Translations under genes and position numbers: made by a program
In this document: positions 7,710-15,765 of the stretch, in pieces
How the letters are laid out: every line of letters starts with the position of its first letter
Position numbering within the stretch: position 1 is the first letter of the stretch
The notes under the pieces: model-generated
Databases searched by the model: none
What the model saw: the letters and a program-made list of their open reading frames with translations, nothing else
Told to the model about the DNA's origin: nothing
DNA from: an uncultured Bacteroidota bacterium
GTDB taxonomy: Bacteria > Bacteroidota > Bacteroidia > Chitinophagales > Chitinophagaceae
Direction: 5' to 3'
DNA: 57,149 nucleotides
NCBI GenBank assembly: GCA_903903635.1
Contig: CAIUZK010000100.1
Span: forward strand, 1-57,149

Positions 7710-8259
7710 AATTGCACACGGCTTTGAAAATATTTTCTTGCACAGTTTTTTATTGGGAATCAATCTATTAACTCCAAATAATTGCGCATTTTGGTGTTTA
7801 GTGTGCAATTTTGTGTGCAATGGCACGAATTTGATTATTCAGAGAATTGCACACTACCCAAAATTATTTTGTTGCACATTTTTTTATTGATATTCAATCA
7901 ATTAACTACTGAAAATTGCGCATTTGGGTGTTTAGTGTGCAATTTTGTGTGCAAAAAATGTCTGAACCAAGATTTGTATGATTATATGATTATATGATTG
8001 AATTTGTTGTTCATCTCGGGGAAATTGCACACTGCTGTGCAAAATATTTTGTTGCACATTTTTTTATTGATATTCAATCAATTAACTACTGTAAATTGCG
8101 CATTTCGGTGTTTAGTGTGCAATTTTGTATGCAATGGCACTAATTTGATTATTCAGAGAATTGCACACTACCCAAAAAATATTTTGTTGTACATTTTTTT
8201 ATTGATAGTCAATCAATTAACTACTGTAAATTGCGCATTTGGGTGTTTAGTGTGCAATT
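7710..8259. repeat. Array of four ~101-bp units with 12-bp terminal inverted repeats
   Basis: Units lie at 7710-7810, 7845-7944, 8023-8124 and 8159-8259. Each begins AATTGCACACTA (the first and third have AATTGCACAC or AATTGCACACTG) and ends with its exact reverse complement TAGTGTGCAATT. Inside are conserved blocks: TTGTTGCACATTTTTTTATT, CAATCAATTAACTACTG and AATTGCGCATTTGGGTGTT. Units 1-2 and 3-4 are joined by a near-identical 34-bp linker (TTGTGTGCAATGGCACGAAT then TTGATTATTCAGAG); units 2-3 are joined by an unrelated 78-bp linker. The form is MITE-like or an array of protein-binding palindromes. Hydrophobic frames crossing it are repeat artefacts. Confidence 0.85.
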
Positions 8260-8574
8260 TCTGTGTTCTGACATTTGCTGGCTCATAGAATATTTTCATC
8301 ATGCCTTTATTAAAACCGCAACTCAAAGGTAAATTACTTAATTGATTTTTCCAAATTTTTTGACTATTTTATTTTTATGCCAATTAATGTTGAACAGCCC
8401 CACAAAAATGCAGGTTCAGGTGGATTTGGCATCTGGTTGGTGGTTATTTGGGAAATCCCTTTTTTGCGGAATATCAGCAGGTATGATTTTTCATTTTTAT
8501 GTGAAAAACAGGGCTATTATTTTCTGATTTTTAGCTAACTTTTATATCTTGCAATTGTTTCTAAATCAATTTTT

Positions 8575-9303
8575 ATGGACACAATTGAGTCTGTCGGGAA
8601 ATGTTTCTTTTGTAATGCTGAATTTTCAAAAGCCGGTATTTCGAGACATTTAAATACCCACCTGAAGCAACAGGCCAAGGTGATGAAACCGGGCATCTCC
8701 TTTCATGTAAGGATTGAGGATGATGTGCCTCGCGGCCTTTATTTTTTAAATCTTTGGGTAGACGGCGACACGCTTATGGCTGAGATAGATGGCTTTCTTC
8801 GCGCCATATGGCTTGACTGCTGCGGACACATGAGTGCATTTACAAACCCAAAAGAAAGGAAAAGGTATTCGATATTTGATGTGGATGCAATGGAATCGGA
8901 TGATGATGATGATGAATTTATGGAATCCAGTACCAAAGAAATACTTAAAAAAGATACCAAACTAAAATATGAATATGATTTTGGGAGCACCACTTCACTT
9001 TTGCTAACAGTGAAGGAGGTTTTTCCGGTAGAATGCCCCGCCGGGATTGAACTGCTGAGCCGTAATGAACCCCTTGAAATCATGTGTGATCTATGCGGTA
9101 AAGAACCGGCGGCAGTAATATGTACTACCTGTTATGATCCCAGCCTGTTTTGTAAAAAATGCGCTAAAAAGCATGCCAAAACCTGCGAGGATTTCGCCGA
9201 TTATTCGTCATTACCTGTGATCAACTCTCCAAGAATGGGTGTATGTGGTTATGATGGCGGCAGAATAGACAAAAAAAGAGATGGGATATTTGTGAAGAAA
9301 TAA
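8575..9303 (+). CDS. pRiA4b ORF3-like domain protein with two zinc-finger segments
   Basis: Protein of 242 aa. The N-terminus CFFCNAEFSKAGISRHLNTH has C2H2 spacing. The middle (SFHVRIEDDVPRGLYFLNLWVDGDTL...LKYEYDFGSTTSLLLTV) matches the pRiA4b ORF-3/IS1096 TnpR-passenger fold, with its YxYDFG hallmark. The C-terminus CDLCGKEPAAVICTTCYDPSLFCKKCAKKHAKTC is a B-box-like cysteine/histidine cluster that could bind two zincs. An acidic ESDDDDDEF run lies between. Function is unknown; the pRiA4b family is often carried on mobile DNA. The gene stands alone between two repeat arrays, which supports an accessory origin. Confidence 0.75.
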   Translation: MDTIESVGKCFFCNAEFSKAGISRHLNTHLKQQAKVMKPGISFHVRIEDDVPRGLYFLNLWVDGDTLMAEIDGFLRAIWLDCCGHMSAFTNPKERKRYSIFDVDAMESDDDDDEFMESSTKEILKKDTKLKYEYDFGSTTSLLLTVKEVFPVECPAGIELLSRNEPLEIMCDLCGKEPAAVICTTCYDPSLFCKKCAKKHAKTCEDFADYSSLPVINSPRMGVCGYDGGRIDKKRDGIFVKK

Positions 9304-9333
9304 GGCGGGCATGGCGTTGATCATCCTTTCGTG

Positions 9334-9498
9334 TTAATAATAGACCCCTTCTGGCAAGGGGTATATTATTAACTTAAGCAACCTCGGTATCTCCCAAGGT
9401 ACATTCGACCCACTACGGGGTCGGTCTTTACGTCTGTTTTCCGCCAGTTTCACTGGCGGCTACAAACATTGAAGTCCTACGGACTTCCTTAAGTTAAT
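9334..9498. other. Multi-hairpin (cruciform-capable) intergenic element
   Basis: An 11-bp closing stem ATTAACTTAAG (9368-9378) / CTTAAGTTAAT (9488-9498) encloses successive hairpins: CGACCC/GGGTCG (9406-9411/9418-9423), CCGCCAGT/ACTGGCGG (9441-9448/9452-9459) and GAAGTCC/GGACTTC (9471-9477/9481-9487), plus a weak ACCT/AGGT pair (9381-9400). A separate hairpin, TTAATAATA with CCCCTT arms (9334-9372), overlaps the left closing arm, so the two folds exclude each other. It begins 31 nt after the pRiA4b-like gene. It could be a dispersed extragenic repeat or a structured RNA. Confidence 0.7.
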
Positions 9499-9540
9499 GA
9501 CATTGCTGGCTAGGGGTATGGAGACTGAATTTGGCAGTGT

Positions 9541-9640
9541 GGAGAAAGGTGAGAGCGGGAGCGGAGGGAAAAATGAGTACGGGGAGCGGAGAGCGTTGCC
9601 CGGAGCGAGCGTGTTGGAGAAGAACTCCAACACGGGCGAA
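9541..9640. repeat. Purine-tract/TGTTGGAG hairpin repeat, copy 5
   Basis: The tract (GGTGAGAGCGGGAGCGG, GAGTACGGGGAGCGGAGAGCG) is followed by the hairpin at 9598-9637 with a perfect GTGTTGGAG / CTCCAACAC stem and GCCC/GGGC outer pair. The hairpin ends 4 nt from the stop codon of the convergent secreted-protein gene at 9642. Confidence 0.85.
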
Positions 9641-9641
9641 A

Positions 9642-10127
9642 TCATTCCACAAAGTGACTATTGTCATTATCTGTAAGGGTTACCATTTGGCGTCCACCAT
9701 CTGCAGTCAATATCATTATTGTGCCTATTGAGCCGGGCCACATATACATCAGATTGTCACCAAACATTTGCTTTCCGCCAGGGTCACCATATTGCTTGGC
9801 TACAAGAGCTTTTGTTTGCTCTTCGGTATATTTCGGATCTCCCATAATAATAGATATCCGCACCAGCTTGTTTTTGTGGAATGTAAGGCGTTGAATAGTA
9901 GCCTGCTCAAATACATTTTTGTCAATAATCTTTCCCACGTTAATTCCTTTTTCAGGTTTACTTCTCCCTGTATCGTATTTAAATCCAGGCAACACTTTCA
10001 GATCATTGAATGAAGCGCCCAACTCGTAGGCCCCTAGTTTATTCACTTTACCAAAAGATACCTTCGATGGCTGTGCCGAAGTAGTAAGAGAGATCAACGC
10101 AAATGAAATGAACAGTAGAAGTCGCAT
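9642..10127 (-). CDS. Hypothetical secreted protein
   Basis: Protein of 161 aa opening MRLLLFISFALISLTTSAQ, a clean signal peptide. The start is set at the ATG at 10127; 15 further in-frame residues upstream would precede the signal peptide and are unlikely. The mature part is rich in lysine and glycine (KVSFGKVNKLGAYELGASFNDLKVLPGFKYDTG) and ends GGRQMVTLTDNDNSHFVE. No family is recognised. A small periplasmic beta-rich domain is likely. Its stop codon is 4 nt from a hairpin repeat, so that hairpin will be the first structure in its 3' UTR. Confidence 0.65.
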   Translation of the reverse strand: MRLLLFISFALISLTTSAQPSKVSFGKVNKLGAYELGASFNDLKVLPGFKYDTGRSKPEKGINVGKIIDKNVFEQATIQRLTFHKNKLVRISIIMGDPKYTEEQTKALVAKQYGDPGGKQMFGDNLMYMWPGSIGTIMILTADGGRQMVTLTDNDNSHFVE

Positions 10128-10264
10128 AGATATAGTTTTCCCGAAATTATAAAAATTATCTTGCAGTATCAACCAAATTCAGGAACAGATGTAAAAAAAC
10201 AACTCATTCTGCCTATCAAACTGCGTTTTCAGGCCATGATAGAAAAGTTAATGATTTACCGGTC

Positions 10265-10440
10265 TTGTGAAACTCTAACACGAGCGGAGAAGGTGAGTGC
10301 GGAGAGCGGGAGCGATATGAGGAGCGGGAAAGGTGAGTATGGAGAGCGGGAGCGGAGAGGAAGGCGAGTGCGGAGAGCAGGAGCGGAGAGCGTTGCCCGG
10401 CGCGAGCGTGTGGGGGAAGAACTCCAACACGGGCGAAAAA
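10265..10440. repeat. Purine-tract/hairpin repeat, degenerate copy 6
   Basis: A long tract of GAGCGG/GGAGAGCGGGAGCG words (10274-10394) is followed by the hairpin at 10395-10434, whose left arm has drifted to GTGTGGGGG against CTCCAACAC (one mismatch plus a G-U pair). A detached fragment CTCTAACACGAGCGG at 10272-10286 looks like the right arm of a further lost copy. It sits between divergent genes. Frames through it are not genes. Confidence 0.75.
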
Positions 10441-10551
10441 CCTCAAACCCTTTGCCAATAAGCCTTTTGGCGAAGCAGAAACCAAAACAAGGATAAATTT
10501 TCTCAAAGATGCCTTGTATTATTTACCTTTAGGGCCTTAAATAACCGGGCA

Positions 10552-11118
10552 ATGGGGATAAAAGAGCGGCAAAAGATAATAATGGAGAAAGGCGCTTCCA
10601 ATATCACCAGATGGGTTGGGTCCACTGCTTCTGTAACATTGCACACCCTGCTGTTTGCTGTTTCTTTTGCGCTACCATGGCTGGGTTTGGTGAGTTTCGA
10701 CCGCATGTTTCTTGTACTGACCACCATTGTGTCGCTGGAGGCTATTTACCTTTCCATATTTATACAGATGTCTATAAATATGAACAACCAGAAAATTGAA
10801 ATCATCCAGGAAGACATTGAGGAACTGGGAGAAGACATTGAAGAAATAGGTGAGGACATTGAAGAACTGGGTGAGGATATTGAGGGCCTGGGTGAAGACA
10901 TTGAGGAAATAGGTGAAGACATTGAAGAAATACAGAAGGATGTGGATGAGATTCAGGGGGATGTGGACGAGATACAGGAAGACGTAGACGAAATACAGGG
11001 GGAGAATAAAGAAGAACAGGATATAGAAAAGAAGGAATCAGAAATTCTGTTGGATATCCAGGCCACGCTACTGCACCTCCAGAAGGAAATTGCACACCTT
11101 AAAATGCATAATAAGTAA
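10552..11118 (+). CDS. DUF1003-like membrane protein with nine exact heptad repeats
   Basis: Protein of 188 aa. Two membrane helices lie at about residues 29-46 and 52-73. SFDRMFLVLTTIVSLEAIYL and LSIFIQMSINMNNQK resemble the DUF1003 core. Residues 87-150 are nine consecutive heptads: EDIEELG, EDIEEIG, EDIEELG, EDIEGLG, EDIEEIG, EDIEEIQ, KDVDEIQ, GDVDEIQ and EDVDEIQ. Encoded at 10810-11001, these form a 21-bp tandem DNA repeat. The tail (LLDIQATLLHLQKEIAHLK) continues the helix. The product is probably a membrane-anchored, highly acidic coiled coil whose length can change by slippage. Upstream TACCTTTA resembles a -7 box. Confidence 0.7.
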   Translation: MGIKERQKIIMEKGASNITRWVGSTASVTLHTLLFAVSFALPWLGLVSFDRMFLVLTTIVSLEAIYLSIFIQMSINMNNQKIEIIQEDIEELGEDIEEIGEDIEELGEDIEGLGEDIEEIGEDIEEIQKDVDEIQGDVDEIQEDVDEIQGENKEEQDIEKKESEILLDIQATLLHLQKEIAHLKMHNK

Positions 11119-11181
11119 GCGATGTGCCTGAATCGAGGCTCCGCTGAATTAATAGTCCGGATTTTCGTACTGAGAATTACT

Positions 11182-11189
11182 TATTTTTG
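11182..11189 (+). promoter_or_regulatory. -7 promoter box 4 nt from an ATG (predicted leaderless)
   Basis: TATTTTTG fits TAnnTTTG and is followed by AATA and then the ATG at 11194. Transcription would be expected to begin at or next to the start codon. Confidence 0.5.
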
Positions 11190-11193
11190 AATA

Positions 11194-11685
11194 ATGCAAC
11201 CGGTATATAAATCATCCATTATTTTCATTGCTGCATGTTTTGCCGTGATGATTTTTGCTTGCTGCAGCAAATCGAAAACAACTGCGTTTAAAGATATTAC
11301 CGGAATGTATGCAGGCACCTACCATTCTGTTGAGACACATTCCGGCGGCTTATTCCCAAATGACTACCAGATTGATACAACAATAATTTACGATACCTTC
11401 ATTGTGAAAGCTGTTCCCGGCGGGCCGTTCAGTGATTCGTTTCAATATTTTGCAAAATCGGGCTATAGCCATATTGTATCTGATTTGACTTTCAGGTTCA
11501 GCAGTTCGAACACGTATGATTTAAAATATACAGGCGGCTGGCAATATGCAGGTGGCTGGGAAATACAAATCCGTTATTTACCAGGAAAGGACAGCATATT
11601 CCACTCCCAATCTACGAATTGGAGTACTGTTTTTAGTGGGGTTACTACCAGTACGGAGACTTTTTCGGGAAGAAAGATAAAATAA
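11194..11685 (+). CDS. Hypothetical lipoprotein
   Basis: Protein of 163 aa. MQPVYKSSIIFIAACFAVMIFACC is a signal peptide with a lipobox cysteine at about residue 23-24. The mature part (ITGMYAGTYHSVETHSGG..., WQYAGGWEIQIRYLPGKDSIFHSQS...FSGRKIK) looks like a small beta-barrel of lipocalin-like or META-like character; similar short lipoproteins are common in Chitinophagaceae. No specific family is recognised. It is monocistronic, with a -7 box so close to the ATG that a leaderless mRNA is likely. Confidence 0.65.
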   Translation: MQPVYKSSIIFIAACFAVMIFACCSKSKTTAFKDITGMYAGTYHSVETHSGGLFPNDYQIDTTIIYDTFIVKAVPGGPFSDSFQYFAKSGYSHIVSDLTFRFSSSNTYDLKYTGGWQYAGGWEIQIRYLPGKDSIFHSQSTNWSTVFSGVTTSTETFSGRKIK

Positions 11686-12113
11686 GGAACGAAGAAAATA
11701 ACTCCCACCATCTTTCTCGTTCTATCCCATTTTTATTTCGTTGCAAAAGTCTTAAAATAATTCATTATTCGCAGATATAGCTGCGCTCGTGCCCTTGCGG
11801 GCATGCCTCATAAAACATGCCTTCGCTAAAGCTATGGCAGTTAATAAAAGAAATATAACTTCGCAATATGGTGGAACTTATTTCATCAACGTTCCTAAGC
11901 GCTAATTCAGCATATATGTTTTAAAAGATGCAGCAGAGAACGAAGCAATATATTTAAAATATCAAGCTGCAAAATGAACACTTATCCTGAATTCAGACTG
12001 TTTTACCGAGAGAAGATATGAAATAAAGATAAATTAATCCCGTAAATCAAAGTTCGTACCTTTTATTTTCCATATTTTCCCATTTTATTTTTCCTTTTTT
12101 ATTTTTTACCCCT
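11686..12113. other. Gene-free interval upstream of atpD
   Basis: No credible ORF. The one structured spot is at 11777-11835: ATAGCT (11777-11782) and AGCTAT (11830-11835) enclose competing small hairpins TGCCC/GGGCA and GGCATG/CATGCC. The rest is AT-rich and unremarkable up to the T-rich run before the atpD -7 box. Confidence 0.5.
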
Positions 12114-12121
12114 TACCTTTG
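12114..12121 (+). promoter_or_regulatory. -7 promoter box of atpD
   Basis: TACCTTTG matches TAnnTTTG and lies 41 nt before the atpD ATG, downstream of a T-rich run. This gives atpD-atpC its own promoter. Confidence 0.6.
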
Positions 12122-12153
12122 CACGAAATTTCAAGGACTTTATTATATTATAA

Positions 12154-13668
<1,515 letters not shown>

Positions 13669-13692
13669 TACCCCTCCGCCCCTGAAGGGGTA
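13669..13692. terminator. Hairpin abutting the atpD stop codon
   Basis: TACCCCT (13669-13675) and AGGGGTA (13686-13692) form a 7-bp stem starting at the base after the TAA of atpD. No T-run follows, so it may act as a processing or stability hairpin between atpD and atpC rather than a terminator. Confidence 0.35.
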
Positions 13693-13774
13693 CTACCAAT
13701 ATTTCCTGATGGGCGCGAGTGGAAAAAACAATATTGTTAACAAACAGAGATTCGCAAGAGTTGTGAATTGATGA

Positions 13775-13801
13775 AAAAGCCCCTTAAGGGGTTTGGGGTT
13801 T
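13775..13801 (+). repeat. CCCCTTAAGGGG palindrome with GGGGTTTGGGGT abutting atpC start
   Basis: A perfect 12-bp palindrome CCCCTTAAGGGG (13780-13791) runs into TTTGGGGTTT and the atpC ATG at 13802. A near-identical element lies immediately before the MlaF-like gene at 46595-46620, in the same orientation relative to the gene. The purine-rich GGGG blocks could serve as a ribosome-binding region that the hairpin occludes. Confidence 0.6.
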
Positions 13802-14059
13802 ATGCAATTAGATATATTATCACCCGAAAAGAGAGTATTCAGCGGCAATGTGTACGGTATTATGTTGCCGGGCACTGAGGGCTCTTTTGAAATGCTGGAA
13901 AACCACGCTCCTATTATAGCTGCTCTGGGTAAGGGCAAGATGAAAGTGATCAAGGATAAGAATAACAATTCGGAAACCTATGAGATCAGCGGCGGATTTG
14001 TGGAAATGCTGAATAACAAAGCAAGCGTACTTGTAGAGGATGCAAAGCTGGTGGAATAA
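13802..14059 (+). CDS. atpC: ATP synthase F1 subunit epsilon (delta/epsilon N-terminal domain only)
   Basis: Protein of 85 aa, MQLDILSPEKRVFSGNVYGIMLPGTEGSFEMLENHAPIIAALG..., the N-terminal beta-sandwich of F1 epsilon. It ends VSVLVED-like (KASVLVEDAKLVE), so it lacks the C-terminal helical hairpin present in most epsilon subunits. This short form is usual in Bacteroidota. It links the gamma subunit to the c-ring in the rotor. A TTG three codons upstream is in frame, but the ATG at 13802 fits the family start. Confidence 0.93.
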   Translation: MQLDILSPEKRVFSGNVYGIMLPGTEGSFEMLENHAPIIAALGKGKMKVIKDKNNNSETYEISGGFVEMLNNKASVLVEDAKLVE

Positions 14060-14080
14060 ATAATATTTGAGGAATATTAT

Positions 14081-14110
14081 AAAAGTGCCGGGCTATTGTC
14101 CGGCATTTTC
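14081..14110. terminator. Bidirectional intrinsic terminator between atpC and the convergent membrane-protein gene
   Basis: TGCCGG (14086-14091) and CCGGCA (14100-14105) form a stem, flanked by AAAA on the left and TTTT on the right, so it can serve both converging transcripts. Confidence 0.65.
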
Positions 14111-14112
14111 AT

Positions 14113-14700
14113 TTACTGGTACGGCCTTGGCGCAAAATTGGCCTCTGAAAGTATTTTTTTATCTTTCAATTTTTTGAGGATGTATTTCGCCTCAGCCTCA
14201 TCAATGCCATTTGCGAATTTGACCGTTTTGAGCCCGTAGTCGAACCAAATTACCCCTCCGTTTTTCATATTAAAAGGATCACTTCTGCGGCTACCCCACA
14301 TAGAGTAGCTGTTATCATTATCTTGTACCCTGAAATCGCAGGCATCAGAAAGGTTGAATGTTTTAGGCTTGAAGAAAAAATCCTGTTTTTTAGCTATACT
14401 AAGTTCTCCATTTCCAACAGTAATAATCTCCTGGCCGAAGAGTTGCCAAATGATAGCCCGCAGAACCATGACGCCGCCAATGGTCCAGCCAACCAGCCAA
14501 ACCAACATAAACAAACCTATACCAGCATGGCCCCCAATACCAAAAACGGTGCCGACTGCTGTCACTTCTCCAAACACCCAACCACAAAGCCACGCACAGC
14601 AGAAGATGATAATTGCCCAATTCTTTTTGGCAGGTATTATAATTTCAACACTGTCATAAAACTCATTTATCGTTGCAAGGCCATAAGATGGAGTTTCCAT
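14113..14700 (-). CDS. Hypothetical membrane protein with PH-like C-terminal part
   Basis: Protein of 195 aa. After a short soluble start come two strong membrane helices (NWAIIIFCCAWLCGWVFG... and GIGLFMLVWLVGWTIGGVMV, residues about 27-80). They are followed by a beta-rich segment (EIITVGNGELSIAKKQDFFFKPKTFNLSDACDFRV..., GGVIWFDYGLKTVKFANGIDEAEAKYILKKL) resembling the PH-like domains of small bacterial membrane proteins. Function is unknown. It converges on atpC, with a shared terminator 3 nt from its stop. Confidence 0.65.
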   Translation of the reverse strand: METPSYGLATINEFYDSVEIIIPAKKNWAIIIFCCAWLCGWVFGEVTAVGTVFGIGGHAGIGLFMLVWLVGWTIGGVMVLRAIIWQLFGQEIITVGNGELSIAKKQDFFFKPKTFNLSDACDFRVQDNDNSYSMWGSRRSDPFNMKNGGVIWFDYGLKTVKFANGIDEAEAKYILKKLKDKKILSEANFAPRPYQ

Positions 14701-14760
14701 TTTAAATCTTTGTGGTTAGGATTAAAGATATTAATTTCATTTTAAGAAGCATTTATTATT

Positions 14761-15276
14761 ATGGAAAAACCACTGCCCGGCGAATACAATCCTTATTTTC
14801 AGGGATACATTGATATGGTTCCTGAAGGAGATTTTATGGAATTGACGACCAGGAATACCAACGAGGCTATCAGCTACTTTGAAAATATACCAGCGGACAA
14901 ACTCAGCTACAAATATGCTGAGGATAAATGGACCATCCCCCAGGTACTCATGCACATAAATGACGTGGAGCGTGTTATGGCCTACAGGGCACTGGTAGCT
15001 GCAAGAGGCGACAATACTACCCCGCTGCATAGCATGGATGACCATCTGTATATGGCCAACTCAAATGTTGCGCACAGAACAATGGCTGATCTGATTGAAG
15101 AATTCAAAGTAATTCGTGCCGCAACGGTTCATTTGTTCAGCCATATTACTGATGAGCAGAGCATTTTCCCTGCCGATGCGGTGAGCTATACGGTTACGGC
15201 CCGGGCGTTGGGGTACATAATACCGGGGCATGTATGGCATCATATGAAGGTGGTGGACAAGAGTTATTTCCCCTGA
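14761..15276 (+). CDS. DinB family protein
   Basis: Protein of 171 aa and four-helix DinB/DUF664 character: DKWTIPQVLMHINDVERVMAYRAL and the C-terminal GHVWHHMKVV carry the histidines expected for the metal site. Members are metal-dependent enzymes or thiol transferases of mostly unknown substrate, with some implicated in bacillithiol-type chemistry. It is transcribed divergently from the preceding membrane-protein gene. The TPR-like naming sometimes given to this family does not apply. Confidence 0.85.
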   Translation: MEKPLPGEYNPYFQGYIDMVPEGDFMELTTRNTNEAISYFENIPADKLSYKYAEDKWTIPQVLMHINDVERVMAYRALVAARGDNTTPLHSMDDHLYMANSNVAHRTMADLIEEFKVIRAATVHLFSHITDEQSIFPADAVSYTVTARALGYIIPGHVWHHMKVVDKSYFP

Positions 15277-15288
15277 TCCAGATAAGCA

Positions 15289-15738
15289 TCATTTGCGTTT
15301 ACCTCTTTTAAAAATTGGTGAAGCCTTGCAGGTGTCGCCACCATTACATAGCAATCTCATATCATCGATAATAAGCGCTTCTGTTTCCGGTTTTCCATAA
15401 GTAATACGAATGGCTTTCTTCATTTCTTCGGTAAAATCGGGACCTGTGCCATAGAAAGGACCAACAATATCCCTACCCTTCAATTTGATACTCAGGTAAA
15501 AGCTAAGCATCTTAACATCTGGATTTACAGGTACCAAACGAGGGTTAGCCATGATCTGATCCAGTGAAACAAAAGTTGAATCAACACTAATGTCACCGAT
15601 CTTAACCTGGAAGTTGGCCGGCTTGATCATAGCATGGCCATGCTGGCCATTGTTTGGAATGATTTGCTTGTCCTGCGCAAGACAACAGGCTGCATTCGCC
15701 AATAGCAAAGCAACGATAAGCGCTAACACCTTTCCCAT
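15289..15738 (-). CDS. Small secreted protein resembling the C-terminal domain of GldM
   Basis: Protein of 149 aa with signal peptide (MGKVLALIVALLLANAACCLAQ). The mature part reads KIGDISVDSTFVSLDQIMANPRLVPVNP..., then KMLSFYLSIKLKGRDIVGPF and TEEMKKAIRITYGKPETEALIIDDMRLLC. This pattern of a V-x-I-G start, a variable loop, a sF-x(n)-G strand pair and an I-x-D-I-x strand resembles the last periplasmic domain of GldM, the T9SS motor partner. Two late cysteines (CNGGDTC) may form a disulfide. It ends in a basic tail FKRGKRK. The assignment is by pattern only; a stand-alone GldM-like domain is plausible but unproven. Confidence 0.5.
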   Translation of the reverse strand: MGKVLALIVALLLANAACCLAQDKQIIPNNGQHGHAMIKPANFQVKIGDISVDSTFVSLDQIMANPRLVPVNPDVKMLSFYLSIKLKGRDIVGPFYGTGPDFTEEMKKAIRITYGKPETEALIIDDMRLLCNGGDTCKASPIFKRGKRK

Positions 15739-15765
15739 TTTTCGTATTTTAATTCATCAACATTC

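Noticed and set aside
7323-7826. Several overlapping frames on both strands of 95-167 codons containing repeated PVLEFFSNTLAPGNALRS or ARVGVLLQHARAGQ words
   Set aside because: They are translations of the tandem hairpin repeat in different frames, with no start signal, no domain and the same words at every repeat copy.
7710-8259. 101-bp unit array considered as CRISPR
   Set aside because: Linkers are repeated instead of unique and unit length is far too long for CRISPR repeats.
7678-8288. Plus-strand frames of 70-96 codons with repeated NCAFGCLVCNFV words
   Set aside because: They are translations of the 101-bp inverted-end units; the repetition follows the DNA units rather than a protein domain.
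8342-8527. 61-codon plus-strand frame upstream of the pRiA4b-like gene
   Set aside because: AT-rich, no family, no promoter or spacing evidence, and its first part overlaps a DNA segment repeated at 52.1 kb.
10161-10506. Frames of 96-111 codons on both strands
   Set aside because: They run through the degenerate purine-tract repeat and have repeat-derived composition.
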